A DNA stretch of 64,000 nt from Pirellula sp. (GTDB lineage Bacteria; Planctomycetota; Planctomycetia; Pirellulales; Pirellulaceae), in assembly GCA_021300015.1 (NCBI GenBank), contig JAJTFB010000007.1, positions 20,201 through 84,200 of the forward strand. Reading direction: 5' to 3'. Shown here piece by piece: positions 26,251 to 38,400 of the stretch. How positions within the stretch are numbered: the first letter of the stretch is position 1; each line of letters begins with the position of its first letter. The notes under the pieces are model-generated. The model had not been told where the DNA came from, ran no database searches, and saw only the letters and a list, made by a program, of their open reading frames with translations. Position numbers and translations under genes: made by a program.

Positions 26251-27848
26251 TGGACAGATCAAAATACCAGGAATTAGTCAGCACTTTTTTTGAGTGGAAC
26301 CAACCCGAACTGGTGAAAATTTTCGCCGAACTGCTTTCGGCCGCCGCAGCAGAAAATGCACTAACGCCTGCTCAGATCATGAGCCAAAACTACGAGACGG
26401 CACGTGCAAACCCCGAGATCCATGAACTGCCCGGCAACCTCAAAGATGCCAGGGATGCCATCTTCCCCTACTTCTGGGGGACCGACAGTTGGAATAACCC
26501 TCTGCACTTGGAAAATGTCCGAGGACCGGCCAATCAAGCTTCCCTCATCGGTGCGATCGCTTGCCTGCTGAAAAATCCAAACCTCTGCACCGACCGGTAC
26601 AGCCAACGCTCCAATGAACTCGAAGTCAAAGCGATCACCGCACTGGCGAATCTGATTTTCTACCACACGATCGATCCCTGGGGCGTCTTTACCATCGGTG
26701 GCACAATCTCAAACCTTTACGGAGCAAAAATCGGCCTCGAAAAATGTGTCCCAGGAACCATGAAAACCGGTGTCTATGGGCATCGCATCGTAGGGATATG
26801 CTCCCAAGCTGGCCACTACTCAAACCAGACAGTCGCCGGTTGGCTCGGTATAGGCACCTCCAACCTGATCGAAATTCCTACCGACGCTAATCTGAGCATG
26901 CGCATCGATAAACTCGAAGAAACCCTCGATCGCTTGTACCAAGAAAAAACCATTGTGGCCTACATCTGCGCTACCCATGGAACCACCGACGGCTTCGGGA
27001 TCGATGACCTGCAAGCCATCCGCCAATGCGCCGAACACAAGGCGAAAGAATACTCGGTAACCATGCCGCAAATCCACTGCGATGCGGCCGTCGGATGGAC
27101 GATGGCCGTCTTGACCGACTACGATCGAACCCTCAATCCACTGAAGTTCGAGCCGGGCCTTCTGAGAATGATCGAAAGAGCACAAAAGCAAAACGTGGGA
27201 CTCCGATATGCCGATAGCATCACGATCGATTTCCATAAATTCGGAAGAGGCCACTACCCGTCAAGCGCGTTTATCGTGAACCGAAAAGAGGACTTGAAGT
27301 ACCTCGCAAGGACCGTAAGCGATACTCCTTATTTCTCCGATGCCGATGCAAGCCGCGACCCAGCCTTGTTCACCCTAGAGTGCTCTCGGCCGGCCATCGG
27401 CCCTTATGCGGTCATCGCCTCCCTCAATGGGATTGGACTTGCAGGTTGGCAGATGCTCGTCGGTCGAAGTCTCGAGTTAGCCGACCGGCTCAAAGAGCGG
27501 CTCGCCAAGGTCGAGCATTGCAAGGTGCTCAATGCCGGAACGACAGGACCGAGCGTCAATTGGTGGGTCTTGCCCAAAGGCCGCAATGCGCAGGAGATCT
27601 TCGAGCGATTGGAACGCGACGAACTGACGGCCGAACAACGGCAGCGTTACTCCAAAGAGATACGGCACCTGTTCGATAAGCGGTTAAAAACCATGGATGC
27701 TGCGCTAGATGCGAGACTAGGCTTCACCACAAGCTTCGGATACTGCCCAAACGGCCACGATATACCAGCTTGGAAAGCCGTCTTTTTCAATCCCCGAACC
27801 ACCGATGAAATCGTAGATCGCATCGTCGCTAGCATCGAGGAATTGTAG
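26250..27848 (+). CDS. Group II PLP-dependent decarboxylase
   Basis: A 532-residue pyridoxal-phosphate enzyme of the glutamate/aromatic amino-acid decarboxylase group. Visible hallmarks are FTIGGTISNLYGA (phosphate binding), SQAGHYSNQTVAG (the His that stacks on PLP), CDAAVGWTMA (the PLP Asp) and SITIDFHKFGRGHY with the Schiff-base lysine. Likely substrates are glutamate, aspartate or an aromatic amino acid. Its ATG overlaps the stop of the upstream exported hydrolase, so translation is probably coupled, although the upstream protein is exported and this one is cytoplasmic. Confidence 0.85.
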   Translation: MDRSKYQELVSTFFEWNQPELVKIFAELLSAAAAENALTPAQIMSQNYETARANPEIHELPGNLKDARDAIFPYFWGTDSWNNPLHLENVRGPANQASLIGAIACLLKNPNLCTDRYSQRSNELEVKAITALANLIFYHTIDPWGVFTIGGTISNLYGAKIGLEKCVPGTMKTGVYGHRIVGICSQAGHYSNQTVAGWLGIGTSNLIEIPTDANLSMRIDKLEETLDRLYQEKTIVAYICATHGTTDGFGIDDLQAIRQCAEHKAKEYSVTMPQIHCDAAVGWTMAVLTDYDRTLNPLKFEPGLLRMIERAQKQNVGLRYADSITIDFHKFGRGHYPSSAFIVNRKEDLKYLARTVSDTPYFSDADASRDPALFTLECSRPAIGPYAVIASLNGIGLAGWQMLVGRSLELADRLKERLAKVEHCKVLNAGTTGPSVNWWVLPKGRNAQEIFERLERDELTAEQRQRYSKEIRHLFDKRLKTMDAALDARLGFTTSFGYCPNGHDIPAWKAVFFNPRTTDEIVDRIVASIEEL

Positions 27849-27868
27849 TCGCCGAAGCGATCAATCCA

Positions 27869-29176
27869 CTACTTGGTGGCCACGGAGATCCGTATGCGTC
27901 GATACTCCATCTGGCCATGATCCCCCTCTAAACCGATCGGCCCCGAAGGAGGCAGTTTCAAGGCCCCTTCGATGAGCTCGCCATTGCACGTGCAAACCGC
28001 GACGTTGTCCTTGACCGTCACGACCAATTCGTTCCAGTCTTGAGGACGATATTGCTTGAGGTTCTTATAAGGACCAGCTAGGGGATAATCCCGGCACTGG
28101 AGCTGTGGTTCTCGGATGAATACACCACTGTCGGCGTTCGGAGTCGCTCGAAACTCGAGCTTCAGGACAAAGTCTCCTGCGAATTCTCGCTGGGTGTATA
28201 GCTGCTGGATCCTTCGCCCCTCAGAAGGTGTCGTCACAACAATCTTGCCATGGATCGCTGCGTAGCGACCGTCTGCGGTGGTCTGTTTGCCATCGAGGTT
28301 ATCATCTGCGGGCGCGGTTTTGGAACCAGCAAGTCGCCAGCCCGTTAAGTCCTTGCCGTTGGTCAAGGAGACGAAACCTGGTTCGAGAGTGAACGGATCC
28401 GGTTGAGTCTCGATGAGCCCTTGGGTAGCCAGGATCGGGCGGATAGCTGCCCCCCATTTGGCATAACCCAACGCGTTTGGATGAAGCAAATCAGGAAACT
28501 CCGACTCCTTAGCATCCCCTTGTTCATTGGCAAACAAAGTCCATGTGTCGACCATCGTGACTTGAGGAAAGTTCTTGGCCACATTGGCGATGGCCGCATT
28601 GATGGCTTGGATTTGATCGGACGGGCGTTTTTTCGATGCGGAGGCAGGGAAGATCTTGCAGAGAGTCACCGGGGTTTTCGGGGAATTCTTTTGGATCCCA
28701 GATAGGATCAGTTCGATGTTCTTCGACACGATCGCAGCATCGGCCCCTTCCTCCAAATCGTTGGTACCCATGAGCATCACGATCCCTTTGGGATTGAGCG
28801 CAAGAACATCCTTCTCAAGTCGCAACAGCATGCCTCGGGTCGTATCGCCACTGATGCCACGATTGGCAACCTGAAGTCCCGGGAAGGACTTGCCCATGTC
28901 ATCCCCCCAGCCCTGGGTGATCGAATCGCCTAGGAAAACGACGGCATTTTGGTCGGCTTGCGTCCTGGTTGCCCATAGAGTGCGTCGCTCATTCCAAAGG
29001 TTTCGAAACCAATCGGCGCGTCGGATCGGGCCTACGCCAGCCAACCCTTCGTCCGTCGCCGGAATCGCGAGCGAATCATCGGACCGTTGAGCCCACAGCG
29101 CCTGAGGCCCTGCGAACCCAAGAAGGGAAAAGGAGATACCGACAACGACGCAGCGGAGGGATGTAAGTGGTTTCAT
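27869..29176 (-). CDS. Exported SGNH hydrolase fused to DUF1080 (3-keto-disaccharide hydrolase) domain
   Basis: A 435-residue exported protein. After a signal peptide (VVVGISFSLLGFAGPQALWA) comes an SGNH/GDSL esterase domain: GDSITQGW with Ser85, NRGISGDTT (Gly block), MGTNDLEEG (Asn block) and DLLHPNALGY (Asp/His). The C-terminal third is a DUF1080 lectin-like beta-jelly-roll, starting FVSLTNGKDLTGWRLAG and containing FRATPNADSGVFIREP; DUF1080 proteins are now often named 3-keto-disaccharide hydrolases. The pairing suggests removal of acyl groups and recognition or hydrolysis of the same polysaccharide. It converges on the decarboxylase gene. Confidence 0.88.
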   Translation of the reverse strand: MKPLTSLRCVVVGISFSLLGFAGPQALWAQRSDDSLAIPATDEGLAGVGPIRRADWFRNLWNERRTLWATRTQADQNAVVFLGDSITQGWGDDMGKSFPGLQVANRGISGDTTRGMLLRLEKDVLALNPKGIVMLMGTNDLEEGADAAIVSKNIELILSGIQKNSPKTPVTLCKIFPASASKKRPSDQIQAINAAIANVAKNFPQVTMVDTWTLFANEQGDAKESEFPDLLHPNALGYAKWGAAIRPILATQGLIETQPDPFTLEPGFVSLTNGKDLTGWRLAGSKTAPADDNLDGKQTTADGRYAAIHGKIVVTTPSEGRRIQQLYTQREFAGDFVLKLEFRATPNADSGVFIREPQLQCRDYPLAGPYKNLKQYRPQDWNELVVTVKDNVAVCTCNGELIEGALKLPPSGPIGLEGDHGQMEYRRIRISVATK

Positions 29177-29248
29177 ACGCTACACTTTGAACGAAAAATG
29201 CCCCAGATGCAAGGACGCGAAGGGAAAAAGCAAACGCGGAAAGAAGGA

Positions 29249-29283
29249 AACGCAAAGGCGCAAAGGCGCAAGGACGCAAAGGG
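29249..29283 (+). repeat. Left arm of long inverted repeat (GCGCAAAGG type)
   Basis: This 35-base arm begins AACGCAAAGGCGCAAAGG and ends GACGCAAAGGG; its exact reverse complement is at 29506-29540. Similarity continues outside the perfect core with small indels, through GAAGG and CGCGG. A purine-only run (GAAAAGAAAAG units, about 29284-29330) follows directly. Confidence 0.85.
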
Positions 29284-29505
29284 GAAGAAAAGAAAAGAAA
29301 AGAAAAGAAAGGAAAGGAAAGGAATTAGAAAAGAAGAAGAAGAATTGAGAAGGAGATGTCCAAAGAGGAAGAAAGCCGCGAGCATAGCTACCAACACCTA
29401 TCAACTCAAGGTCCATCCAGAGCCCACGAATTTCTCGAGTATATCTCCACCCCCTACCCTACCCTTCCCTTCCCTACCCTTCCCTACCCTACCCTCTTCC
29501 CTCTT
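29284..29505. repeat. Polypurine then polypyrimidine spacer between inverted arms
   Basis: The spacer starts with a run of GAAAAGAAAAG and GGAAAGGAAAG units on the + strand. It ends with a run of CCCTACCCTACCCTTCCC-type units, that is, purines on the opposite strand. Such tracts can form triplex or cruciform DNA. Open frames here are low-complexity artefacts. The whole 29177-29577 interval between the SGNH-DUF1080 gene and oxyR contains no gene I can support. Confidence 0.8.
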
Positions 29506-29540
29506 CCCTTTGCGTCCTTGCGCCTTTGCGCCTTTGCGTT
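29506..29540 (-). repeat. Right arm of long inverted repeat
   Basis: This arm is the exact 35-base reverse complement of the left arm at 29249-29283. It starts CCCTTTGCGTCCTTGCGCC on the + strand. It lies about 37 bases from the 3' end of the oxyR gene and could fold with the left arm on a transcript running out of oxyR. Confidence 0.85.
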
Positions 29541-29577
29541 CCCTTCTTTTTCTTCCCGCGTTCACGGTCTGCGCGGA

Positions 29578-30444
29578 TCAAACCCGCATCTTCTCGAAGA
29601 ATGAGTTTTGCAAACGGCTCGCATAGCGGTAAGGGTTCGTCACCAAGACGACGGAGCGTTTCGGGCGCACGCCCGCGAGCGATCGATAGACCCGCTCTGG
29701 GCTCCGATCGATCAGGGCAGCCATTTGCGGGATCAGACTCACTCCGTGCCCGAGCGAGACGAGTTCTTGAAGCATCGCAAGTTGCGATGTTCGCTCCATC
29801 GTCAGCGGAAACATATTTTTTTGGTGGCAAAAGGAGATCACATTGGTCGTCAAACAATGGGCTTCACCCATCAAGATAAAGGTGCGATGTTCCAGGTCGG
29901 ACCACCGCACGGATTCCTTTTGGGCCAAAGGGTCCGTGTGGCTGACGAGCAACTTGAGCTCCTCGTCGAAGAGAGTCTCGACTTGCAGGTATCTACTCTC
30001 GATCGGTAGGGCAGCGATAGCAACATCCACCTCGCCGTCATGCAATCTGCGCAACAGATTCGCTGTTGTATCTTCTTGGACAACCACTTTTGCGCTTGGG
30101 AACTGCGATTGAAACGCGCGTAGTCGTGTAGGCAAAAAGTAAGGGGCGATTGTCGGGATCGCCCCGACACGTATCGTTCCGTGTTGTCCGTCATCGCTCA
30201 GTTCGGTTTGGATGTCTTCGACCCGTCCGAGCAACTCCCTGGCTCGCAGTTCCAAGGTCCGACCTGCTTCGGTCACGACGACCTTTCTGGATTGACGATT
30301 GAGCAATGGGCGGCCTAATTGCTCCTCGAGCCGCAGTATAGACCGACTCAGGGCCGATTGGGACATTCCGATATCCTCGGCAGCCCGAGAAAAATTGCCC
30401 CAGCGCACCACACTCAAGAAATGTCGAAGTTGATCGAACTCCAT
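29578..30444 (-). CDS. oxyR: OxyR-type LysR-family peroxide regulator
   Basis: A 288-residue LysR-type regulator. The N-terminal HTH is FLSVVRWGNFSRAAEDIGMS followed by QSALSRSILRLEEQLG. The effector domain contains AHCLTTNVISFCHQ: Cys197 and Cys206 have the same nine-residue spacing as the peroxide-sensing Cys199/Cys208 of E. coli OxyR, also within an HCL...FC context. It is divergent from katG. Peroxide oxidation to a disulfide should convert it to an activator of katG. The start at 30444 (MEFDQLRHFL) is typical of the family. Confidence 0.9.
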   Translation of the reverse strand: MEFDQLRHFLSVVRWGNFSRAAEDIGMSQSALSRSILRLEEQLGRPLLNRQSRKVVVTEAGRTLELRARELLGRVEDIQTELSDDGQHGTIRVGAIPTIAPYFLPTRLRAFQSQFPSAKVVVQEDTTANLLRRLHDGEVDVAIAALPIESRYLQVETLFDEELKLLVSHTDPLAQKESVRWSDLEHRTFILMGEAHCLTTNVISFCHQKNMFPLTMERTSQLAMLQELVSLGHGVSLIPQMAALIDRSPERVYRSLAGVRPKRSVVLVTNPYRYASRLQNSFFEKMRV

Positions 30445-30457
30445 CTTTTTGCTCCTT

Positions 30458-30502
30458 AGCCCGAATGGAAACGGCCCGAATCCAAACGGCCCGAATCCAA
30501 AC
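30458..30502 (+). repeat. Three tandem 15-bp units upstream of oxyR
   Basis: Two identical units GGCCCGAATCCAAAC follow one diverged unit AGCCCGAATGGAAAC, in direct succession just upstream of the oxyR start codon. They would lie in the oxyR leader RNA or promoter. Confidence 0.8.
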
Positions 30503-30511
30503 CGCGGTGGG

Positions 30512-33159
<2,648 letters not shown>

Positions 33160-33189
33160 TCCGCTTTGGTAGCCAGATAAAAAGCTTCT

Positions 33190-33227
33190 ATCGCGCCGTT
33201 GGAATCCCCAACGGCGCGATTTTTTTT
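33190..33227 (+). terminator. Rho-independent terminator of katG
   Basis: A 13-bp perfect stem (ATCGCGCCGTTGG / CCAACGGCGCGAT) with a five-base loop is followed by seven Ts, 30 bases after the katG stop. Confidence 0.93.
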
Positions 33228-33301
33228 CAGGCTCTCCCGTGAAATTTGGGGGTAAAAAAATCTAAGAGCCCTGAGCGACAGCGTTTTTCTCGTTCTCCGG
33301 C

Positions 33302-33349
33302 CGTAGCCACCTGTCGCCGTAGCCACCTGTCGCACTAGCCACCTGTCGC
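33302..33349 (+). repeat. Three tandem 16-bp units downstream of katG
   Basis: CGTAGCCACCTGTCGC occurs twice, followed by ACTAGCCACCTGTCGC, in direct tandem in the 326-base gap between katG and the LuxR-type regulator. No open frame of note runs through it. The rest of the gap shows nothing else I recognise. Confidence 0.85.
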
Positions 33350-33484
33350 CAGACGGTGGAAGCGTTACTCGCACGGCCGTCCACCGCTTGGCAGCGGATG
33401 GCTAAGTTTTGGCAGGGTTGATCAAAGGGGGACCCGAATTTTGTTTTCGATCGGAACGATTGGCATTTCTGACCTAAGGACATC

Positions 33485-34126
33485 TTAGCACAACCGTTTG
33501 CGTACGGCCCAAACAGCCGCTTGGGTTCGATCCGTAACCCCGATCTTGCGCAAGATATGTTGGACGTGCTCTTTGACCGTTTCGTAACTGATCGACAAAT
33601 CATCGGCGATCTGTCGATTGGTCATCCCACAGGATAATTTCATCAAAACATCGGACTCGCGCTGAGTCAGAGACATTTCTAAACCTGATACGCTCGGATC
33701 CATAGAGAAACAAGCCTGTATGCGTTTCAGCTCTTCCTTGTTCCAAAGATTCTGCCTTTGCAATGCGCAGTCGAGTTTTCTCAGGAGTTCCTGGGGACTA
33801 TCGGTCTTATGTACCGTTCCTAGAATCCCATTCCTGACACCTCGCATAAACAATTGAGGGGACTCTCCCCTTGCGAAAAATAGCAAGGGCATTCCAGGCC
33901 GATGCTCCGATAGATGCTTAGCCACGCCTACGGGATCCGTATCGTGCAATTCGATATCGATCAGACCGATCGGAGTTGGGCTTACCCCCTCGAAGATCGA
34001 CGAAGCGATACGATTTGGGCGTAGAGTATGGACTTTGTAGCGCATCGAGTTGTCCAAGATCGTTGCGATTCCGACCCTGTCGATGTCATACGTAGTCACC
34101 AATAGAAGATCATGAAGAAGTGTCAC
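33485..34126 (-). CDS. LuxR-family response regulator
   Basis: A protein of about 213 residues with an N-terminal receiver-like domain and a C-terminal LuxR/NarL HTH (LTQRESDVLMKLSCGMTNRQ, then IADDLSISYETVKEHVQHIL). The receiver is divergent: LLLVTTYDIDRVG supplies only one Asp near the usual acidic pair, and the phospho-acceptor region reads PIGLIDIELHDTD. Phosphorylation is plausible but not assured. The GTG at 34126 is preferred because it places the receiver at the N-terminus; the frame stays open to a TTG at 34183. No sensor kinase is adjacent. Confidence 0.78.
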   Translation of the reverse strand: MTLLHDLLLVTTYDIDRVGIATILDNSMRYKVHTLRPNRIASSIFEGVSPTPIGLIDIELHDTDPVGVAKHLSEHRPGMPLLFFARGESPQLFMRGVRNGILGTVHKTDSPQELLRKLDCALQRQNLWNKEELKRIQACFSMDPSVSGLEMSLTQRESDVLMKLSCGMTNRQIADDLSISYETVKEHVQHILRKIGVTDRTQAAVWAVRKRLC

Positions 34127-34278
34127 GGTGAGAGAAAAGTTCCGAGCAGTTGAACATCGAAATCGAAAAGAAGGTGGCGCCAAGAGTTCGGCGGATCGAT
34201 CAACGGTCCTGCCAAATGGTGTGATGATAATTCATCACCACGGCGATTGGAACTAGGGGTAGCGGGTCGAACCGCAAG

Positions 34279-35445
34279 TTATCTTTTGGCTCGAAGTCCG
34301 GTGCAGATCGCTTCGAGATTTTCTCGATCCTTGGGGGCCTCAGGCAGGTCTTGATCGACCATGGCACCTAGCAAATACTCCCATACAAGACTGAGTTGCG
34401 ATTGCATATTGGATGTATTTGCAGTCATCACGACCACTGCATCTTGGTCGGGCAAAACGATGCAAAACTGCCCGTCCTTGCCGTCGCCACGGAAGGCATT
34501 ATGCCGGCATCGCCAGAATTGGTAACCGTAGCCTTGATTCCAATCGCTTGCCGCATCGCTCCCGTTGGACACCTGCTTAGTAGTGGCCTCTTGGACCCAA
34601 TCGCTGGGTATCAATTGCTGGTTCTCCCAAAGACCTTTTTGCAAATACAATTGACCGAACTTGGCGATATCCTCGGTCTTGAGGTAAAGCCCATAGCCCC
34701 CGATCGAGATACCTTGAGGGTTTTTATCCCATTTCGGAGCGTCGATCCCCAAGGGATCCAATAGGCGTGTTTGCAGATAATCGACGACGTTCTGGCCGGT
34801 GACCTTCTGGACGATCGCCGACTGCATAAAGGTTGCAGGAGTGTTGTAGCGGAAGAAGCTGCCTGGTTCCCTAGGGACAGGATGGGCCAAAAACGTTTTG
34901 ATCCAGTCTTGGGATGCTCGAAGGTTCGGTTCATCCTGATGGCCGGTCGACATGGTCAGCAAATCCAATACCCTCATGGACTTGAGATTCTCCGAGGGAT
35001 TCTCCGGCACCGCATCTGGGAAAAATCCCATGACCCGATCCTGGACCGATAACTTGCCATCCTGGACGGCCAATCCCACGGCCGTCGATGTGAACGACTT
35101 GCTCAACGACCAGAGCACATGGGGTTTATTCGCATCTTCAGGAGCCCACCAAGCTTCCGCAATGACCTTTCCATGCCTTAGCAGCATGAAGCTGTGCATC
35201 GAGTTGACTTTCTCATCGGCGGCTTGGATAAATTTCGCGATCGAGGCCGACGAAACACCTTGGGACTCAGGCGTGGCTCTGGGCAGTCGCACCGATTGCT
35301 TGTCTTGTTGTTTGTCTTGCTTGTCGAGCGTCCCGGTTGCCTGTGGCTGGATTTTTTGGGGATTGTCCTGTCCAAACAAGGCCGGGGTTCCCGTGCCCGA
35401 AGTGAATAAGCCCATCAAGGCCAACGAAACGGTCCTAGCTCGCAT
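34279..35445 (-). CDS. Exported serine hydrolase, beta-lactamase family
   Basis: A 388-residue exported protein with signal sequence MRARTVSLALMGLFTSGTG. It has the SxxK motif SLSK in VLWSLSKSFTS, a YNT motif in SFFRYNTPATF and a GYGLYLKTEDIAKFG stretch typical of the 6-aminohexanoate-dimer hydrolase/esterase type of class C-like enzymes. A Gln/Lys-rich stretch (LDKQDKQQDKQ) separates the signal from the catalytic domain. The start at 35445 gives a normal signal peptide. It lies 22 bases downstream of the ABC exporter gene on the same strand and may be co-transcribed. The substrate is unknown. Confidence 0.85.
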   Translation of the reverse strand: MRARTVSLALMGLFTSGTGTPALFGQDNPQKIQPQATGTLDKQDKQQDKQSVRLPRATPESQGVSSASIAKFIQAADEKVNSMHSFMLLRHGKVIAEAWWAPEDANKPHVLWSLSKSFTSTAVGLAVQDGKLSVQDRVMGFFPDAVPENPSENLKSMRVLDLLTMSTGHQDEPNLRASQDWIKTFLAHPVPREPGSFFRYNTPATFMQSAIVQKVTGQNVVDYLQTRLLDPLGIDAPKWDKNPQGISIGGYGLYLKTEDIAKFGQLYLQKGLWENQQLIPSDWVQEATTKQVSNGSDAASDWNQGYGYQFWRCRHNAFRGDGKDGQFCIVLPDQDAVVVMTANTSNMQSQLSLVWEYLLGAMVDQDLPEAPKDRENLEAICTGLRAKR

Positions 35446-35467
35446 GAGAAAAATCCCTTGATCGGCA

Positions 35468-38400
35468 CTACCAGTAAATGAATTGTAGGAATCGCTCGCG
35501 ATCCTCTGCGGGTAAAGCATCGATGTCCTCGACAACGTAGCGATTTTCGCAGGTATCGATAAGCAACTTGCCGTTCTCGCTGTATTCGAGAGCTTGACTT
35601 TGGGTCCAACGCATGGTCAGTGTGCATGGTCCTCGGTCGGTCTCAACATCCATCGTGAGATAGCCAGATTCTAACTGATTTTTCCGCACTCGCAGTATCC
35701 GCCGCATCAAATAGCGTCGTTCGATCATTTCCTCGATCAGCGTACGGTTCGAGCTGCGCCATTGGGCAAGCTCCCGGATCATCCCGCACTCGTACTCTTC
35801 CCCGTTCTCCTTCCAACTTCGAACACTAAGGTATCCGGCTGGATATTTCGACGGGAAGGTCTTCACGATGAAAACCGAGGCCGCATGCAATTTCCCATCG
35901 ACCCAAAGCTCGATCCGATCATGAGACCCGCGGCGCAATTCGCACCGAGAGTCCTCCAACCATACGATCGCCGGCGCTGGGGTGCTCTCCGGATCGGAAT
36001 CCATCGGTTTATCATCGGAGTTTTCATCGGAGTTTTCGTCGGGGTTTTCGACATCGTCAATGGCATCGAGAGTCTCCGAATCGCTCTTGCGAGATTTAGC
36101 ATTGGGAGGATCGAGAACCGAAACGCTCGAGCGGTCGGAGCCCGAGGCGACCGCAGCTTTCTGCGTTTTCTCCAATTCGGCTGCCGTATGGATCAACTTG
36201 TCGACGTCTGGATTTTTGCTGACCGAGGTTTGAATTCGGACCAGCCTTGCATAGGTACCATCCAGCGCCAAAAGTTCCGCGTGCGATCCTTGCTCGATCA
36301 ATCGACCTTGGTCGAACACCAGAATTCGGTCGGCGTTTCTAAGCGTCGAGAGTCGGTGCGCGATCGCCAAGGTCGTGCGGCCACGGATGAGAACTTTGAG
36401 AGCCTCCTGAATGCTCTTTTCGGCCTCGGCGTCGATGTTGCTCGTCGCCTCGTCGAGCACAAGAATTTTCGGATCATACAGCAAGGTTCTTGCGATCGAG
36501 AGCCGTTGCTTTTCACCTCCTGACAATCCGGATCCGTTCTCACCGAGCAGCGTTTCATAGCCGAGTTGTTGCCTGCAGATAAAATCGTGCGCACCGGCCG
36601 CCTTGGCTGCCTCCAAGCCCTGCTCGAGACTTGCCGTCGGTTTGCCAAAGCTCAGGTTTCTCCAAATCGTTCCACGGAACATGTAAGACTCTTGGAAAAC
36701 GATCCCCAAGCGTTCCCGAAGCTGTTGACTCGATAGGTCCCGAAGGTCGATTCCATCGACCAAGACTCGACCTTCCTGAACATCGTAGAACCTTCCTAGC
36801 AGATTGACCATCGTCGATTTTCCAGATCCAGATCGCCCGACGACACCTACCATCTCGCCCGCTTTGACGTCGAAACTGATATTCTTCAAAACCGGCTGAT
36901 TGCGATCGTACCCAAAAGTCACCTCTTCGAACCGGATCTCACCTTGGACGTTTTCCCAAGCGACCGGACGGCTCGGCTCTAAAACCGTCAGCGGAGTATC
37001 GAGCAACTCCAGAACCCGTTTGCTACCGGTAAGAAAACTGGTTAGCCAGGAGGTGAAGTTCGACAAGGCGCTCAAGGGTGCATAGAACATCCCCAAGTAG
37101 GCTAGGAAGGCGATGAGTTCCCCGAGGCTCATCGAGTTGCCGATCACGTCCCGACCTCCGACATACCAAACGATCAGGCCTCCAAGACTAAAGACGATCG
37201 ACATGGCCGCAGAGTACCAAGCGTTGGCGTTCTCGACCCACAGACGCCAATCTCGGAGTTGCTCACTTGTTTTGGAGAACCGCTCGTACTCGCGATCCTC
37301 CTGCGAAAAAGCCTTCACGACCCGAATCCCGGTAAGCATTCCGCTCAAGACGGTGATTTGCTTTGAGGATGCATCCCAGAGCCTGTAGTAACGCGGATAG
37401 ACCTTCCGCCAGAAAATCGAAGTCCCCAAAATGACCAATGGGACGGGAATCAATGTGAACAACGCAAGCTTGGGATTGATCCACACCAGCATCGCTCCGA
37501 CCCCAATAAGCTGGGCGATCTGGAGCAAGAATCCTCCTGTGATCTGGTACATCAGTCCATGCATCGCTTCGCTATCGTGCGCGACTCGGCCAAGCATCGA
37601 TCCGACCTGATGGCGGTCGTAGTAGACGACGGCCAAACTCTGCAACTTACGGACCATCTCGGCCCGCAGCGTTCGGGTCAATCCAGTCCCGATGAGGGTC
37701 GCCAATTTACCCTTGAAAACCGCGACAAACGATAGCAAGACCCGAGAGGCCGCCAAGGCTAGGACAATCAACAGAAGCGCCGTTTTAAAGTCGACCTGAC
37801 GCGGATCTCCAGACTCATCCTTGCCCGTCAATACATGGTCGATCATGTACTGCTGGAGTTTCGGTGGGATCAATTCCGCGATCACCCCAGCGATGGTCAA
37901 TCCACATAGCAGGATCGCTCCGCGTCGATACGGGTGGAGCAATTGATGGACCCGTCGAAGGATCTGCCCCTTTTGCATGCATCGAGGGCAGCTCTCTTCT
38001 TTGCTGCTCAGATACAACGCGCATTTAGGACATTCAGGCGCATCGAAACTCTGACCGCTCGAATGGGAATCATGGGACTCAGCGTAGATATCCTCCGACC
38101 AAGTCTCAGGAAACTCGCGCATCTTTTCCATCAGACGAGAAATCTTGTGGAACCGCGTCGCATAAGCGTTCGAGAACCTCACCCAATCGATCCAATCGTC
38201 CCCAACCCGCACTTGCAGTGTTCCGCTACCGACGCCCGATTGGGTCCTTACCGACTTGATGTCGGTCCATGGAACGCTTCGCAAAAGTACCGCACAAGTA
38301 GTACCCTTTAAGTCAGTCCCCTTTAAGCCGGTTCCCTCGGTTTCCGGTTCGATGGCCAACACCGACACTTCCTTGGAGGAAACGACCAGCCATTGTTCCG

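Noticed and set aside
29440..29505. Telomere-like CCCTA repeats
   Set aside because: The CCCTACCC runs are short, irregular and internal, and belong to the polypyrimidine half of the inverted-repeat spacer.
29087..29626. Open frames through the polypurine/polypyrimidine region
   Set aside because: They translate to Lys/Glu/Arg or Pro/Leu/Phe low-complexity strings with no start signal and are explained by the repeats.
33302..33349. CRISPR-like array
   Set aside because: The 16-bp units are directly adjacent with no spacers, and no cas genes are present.
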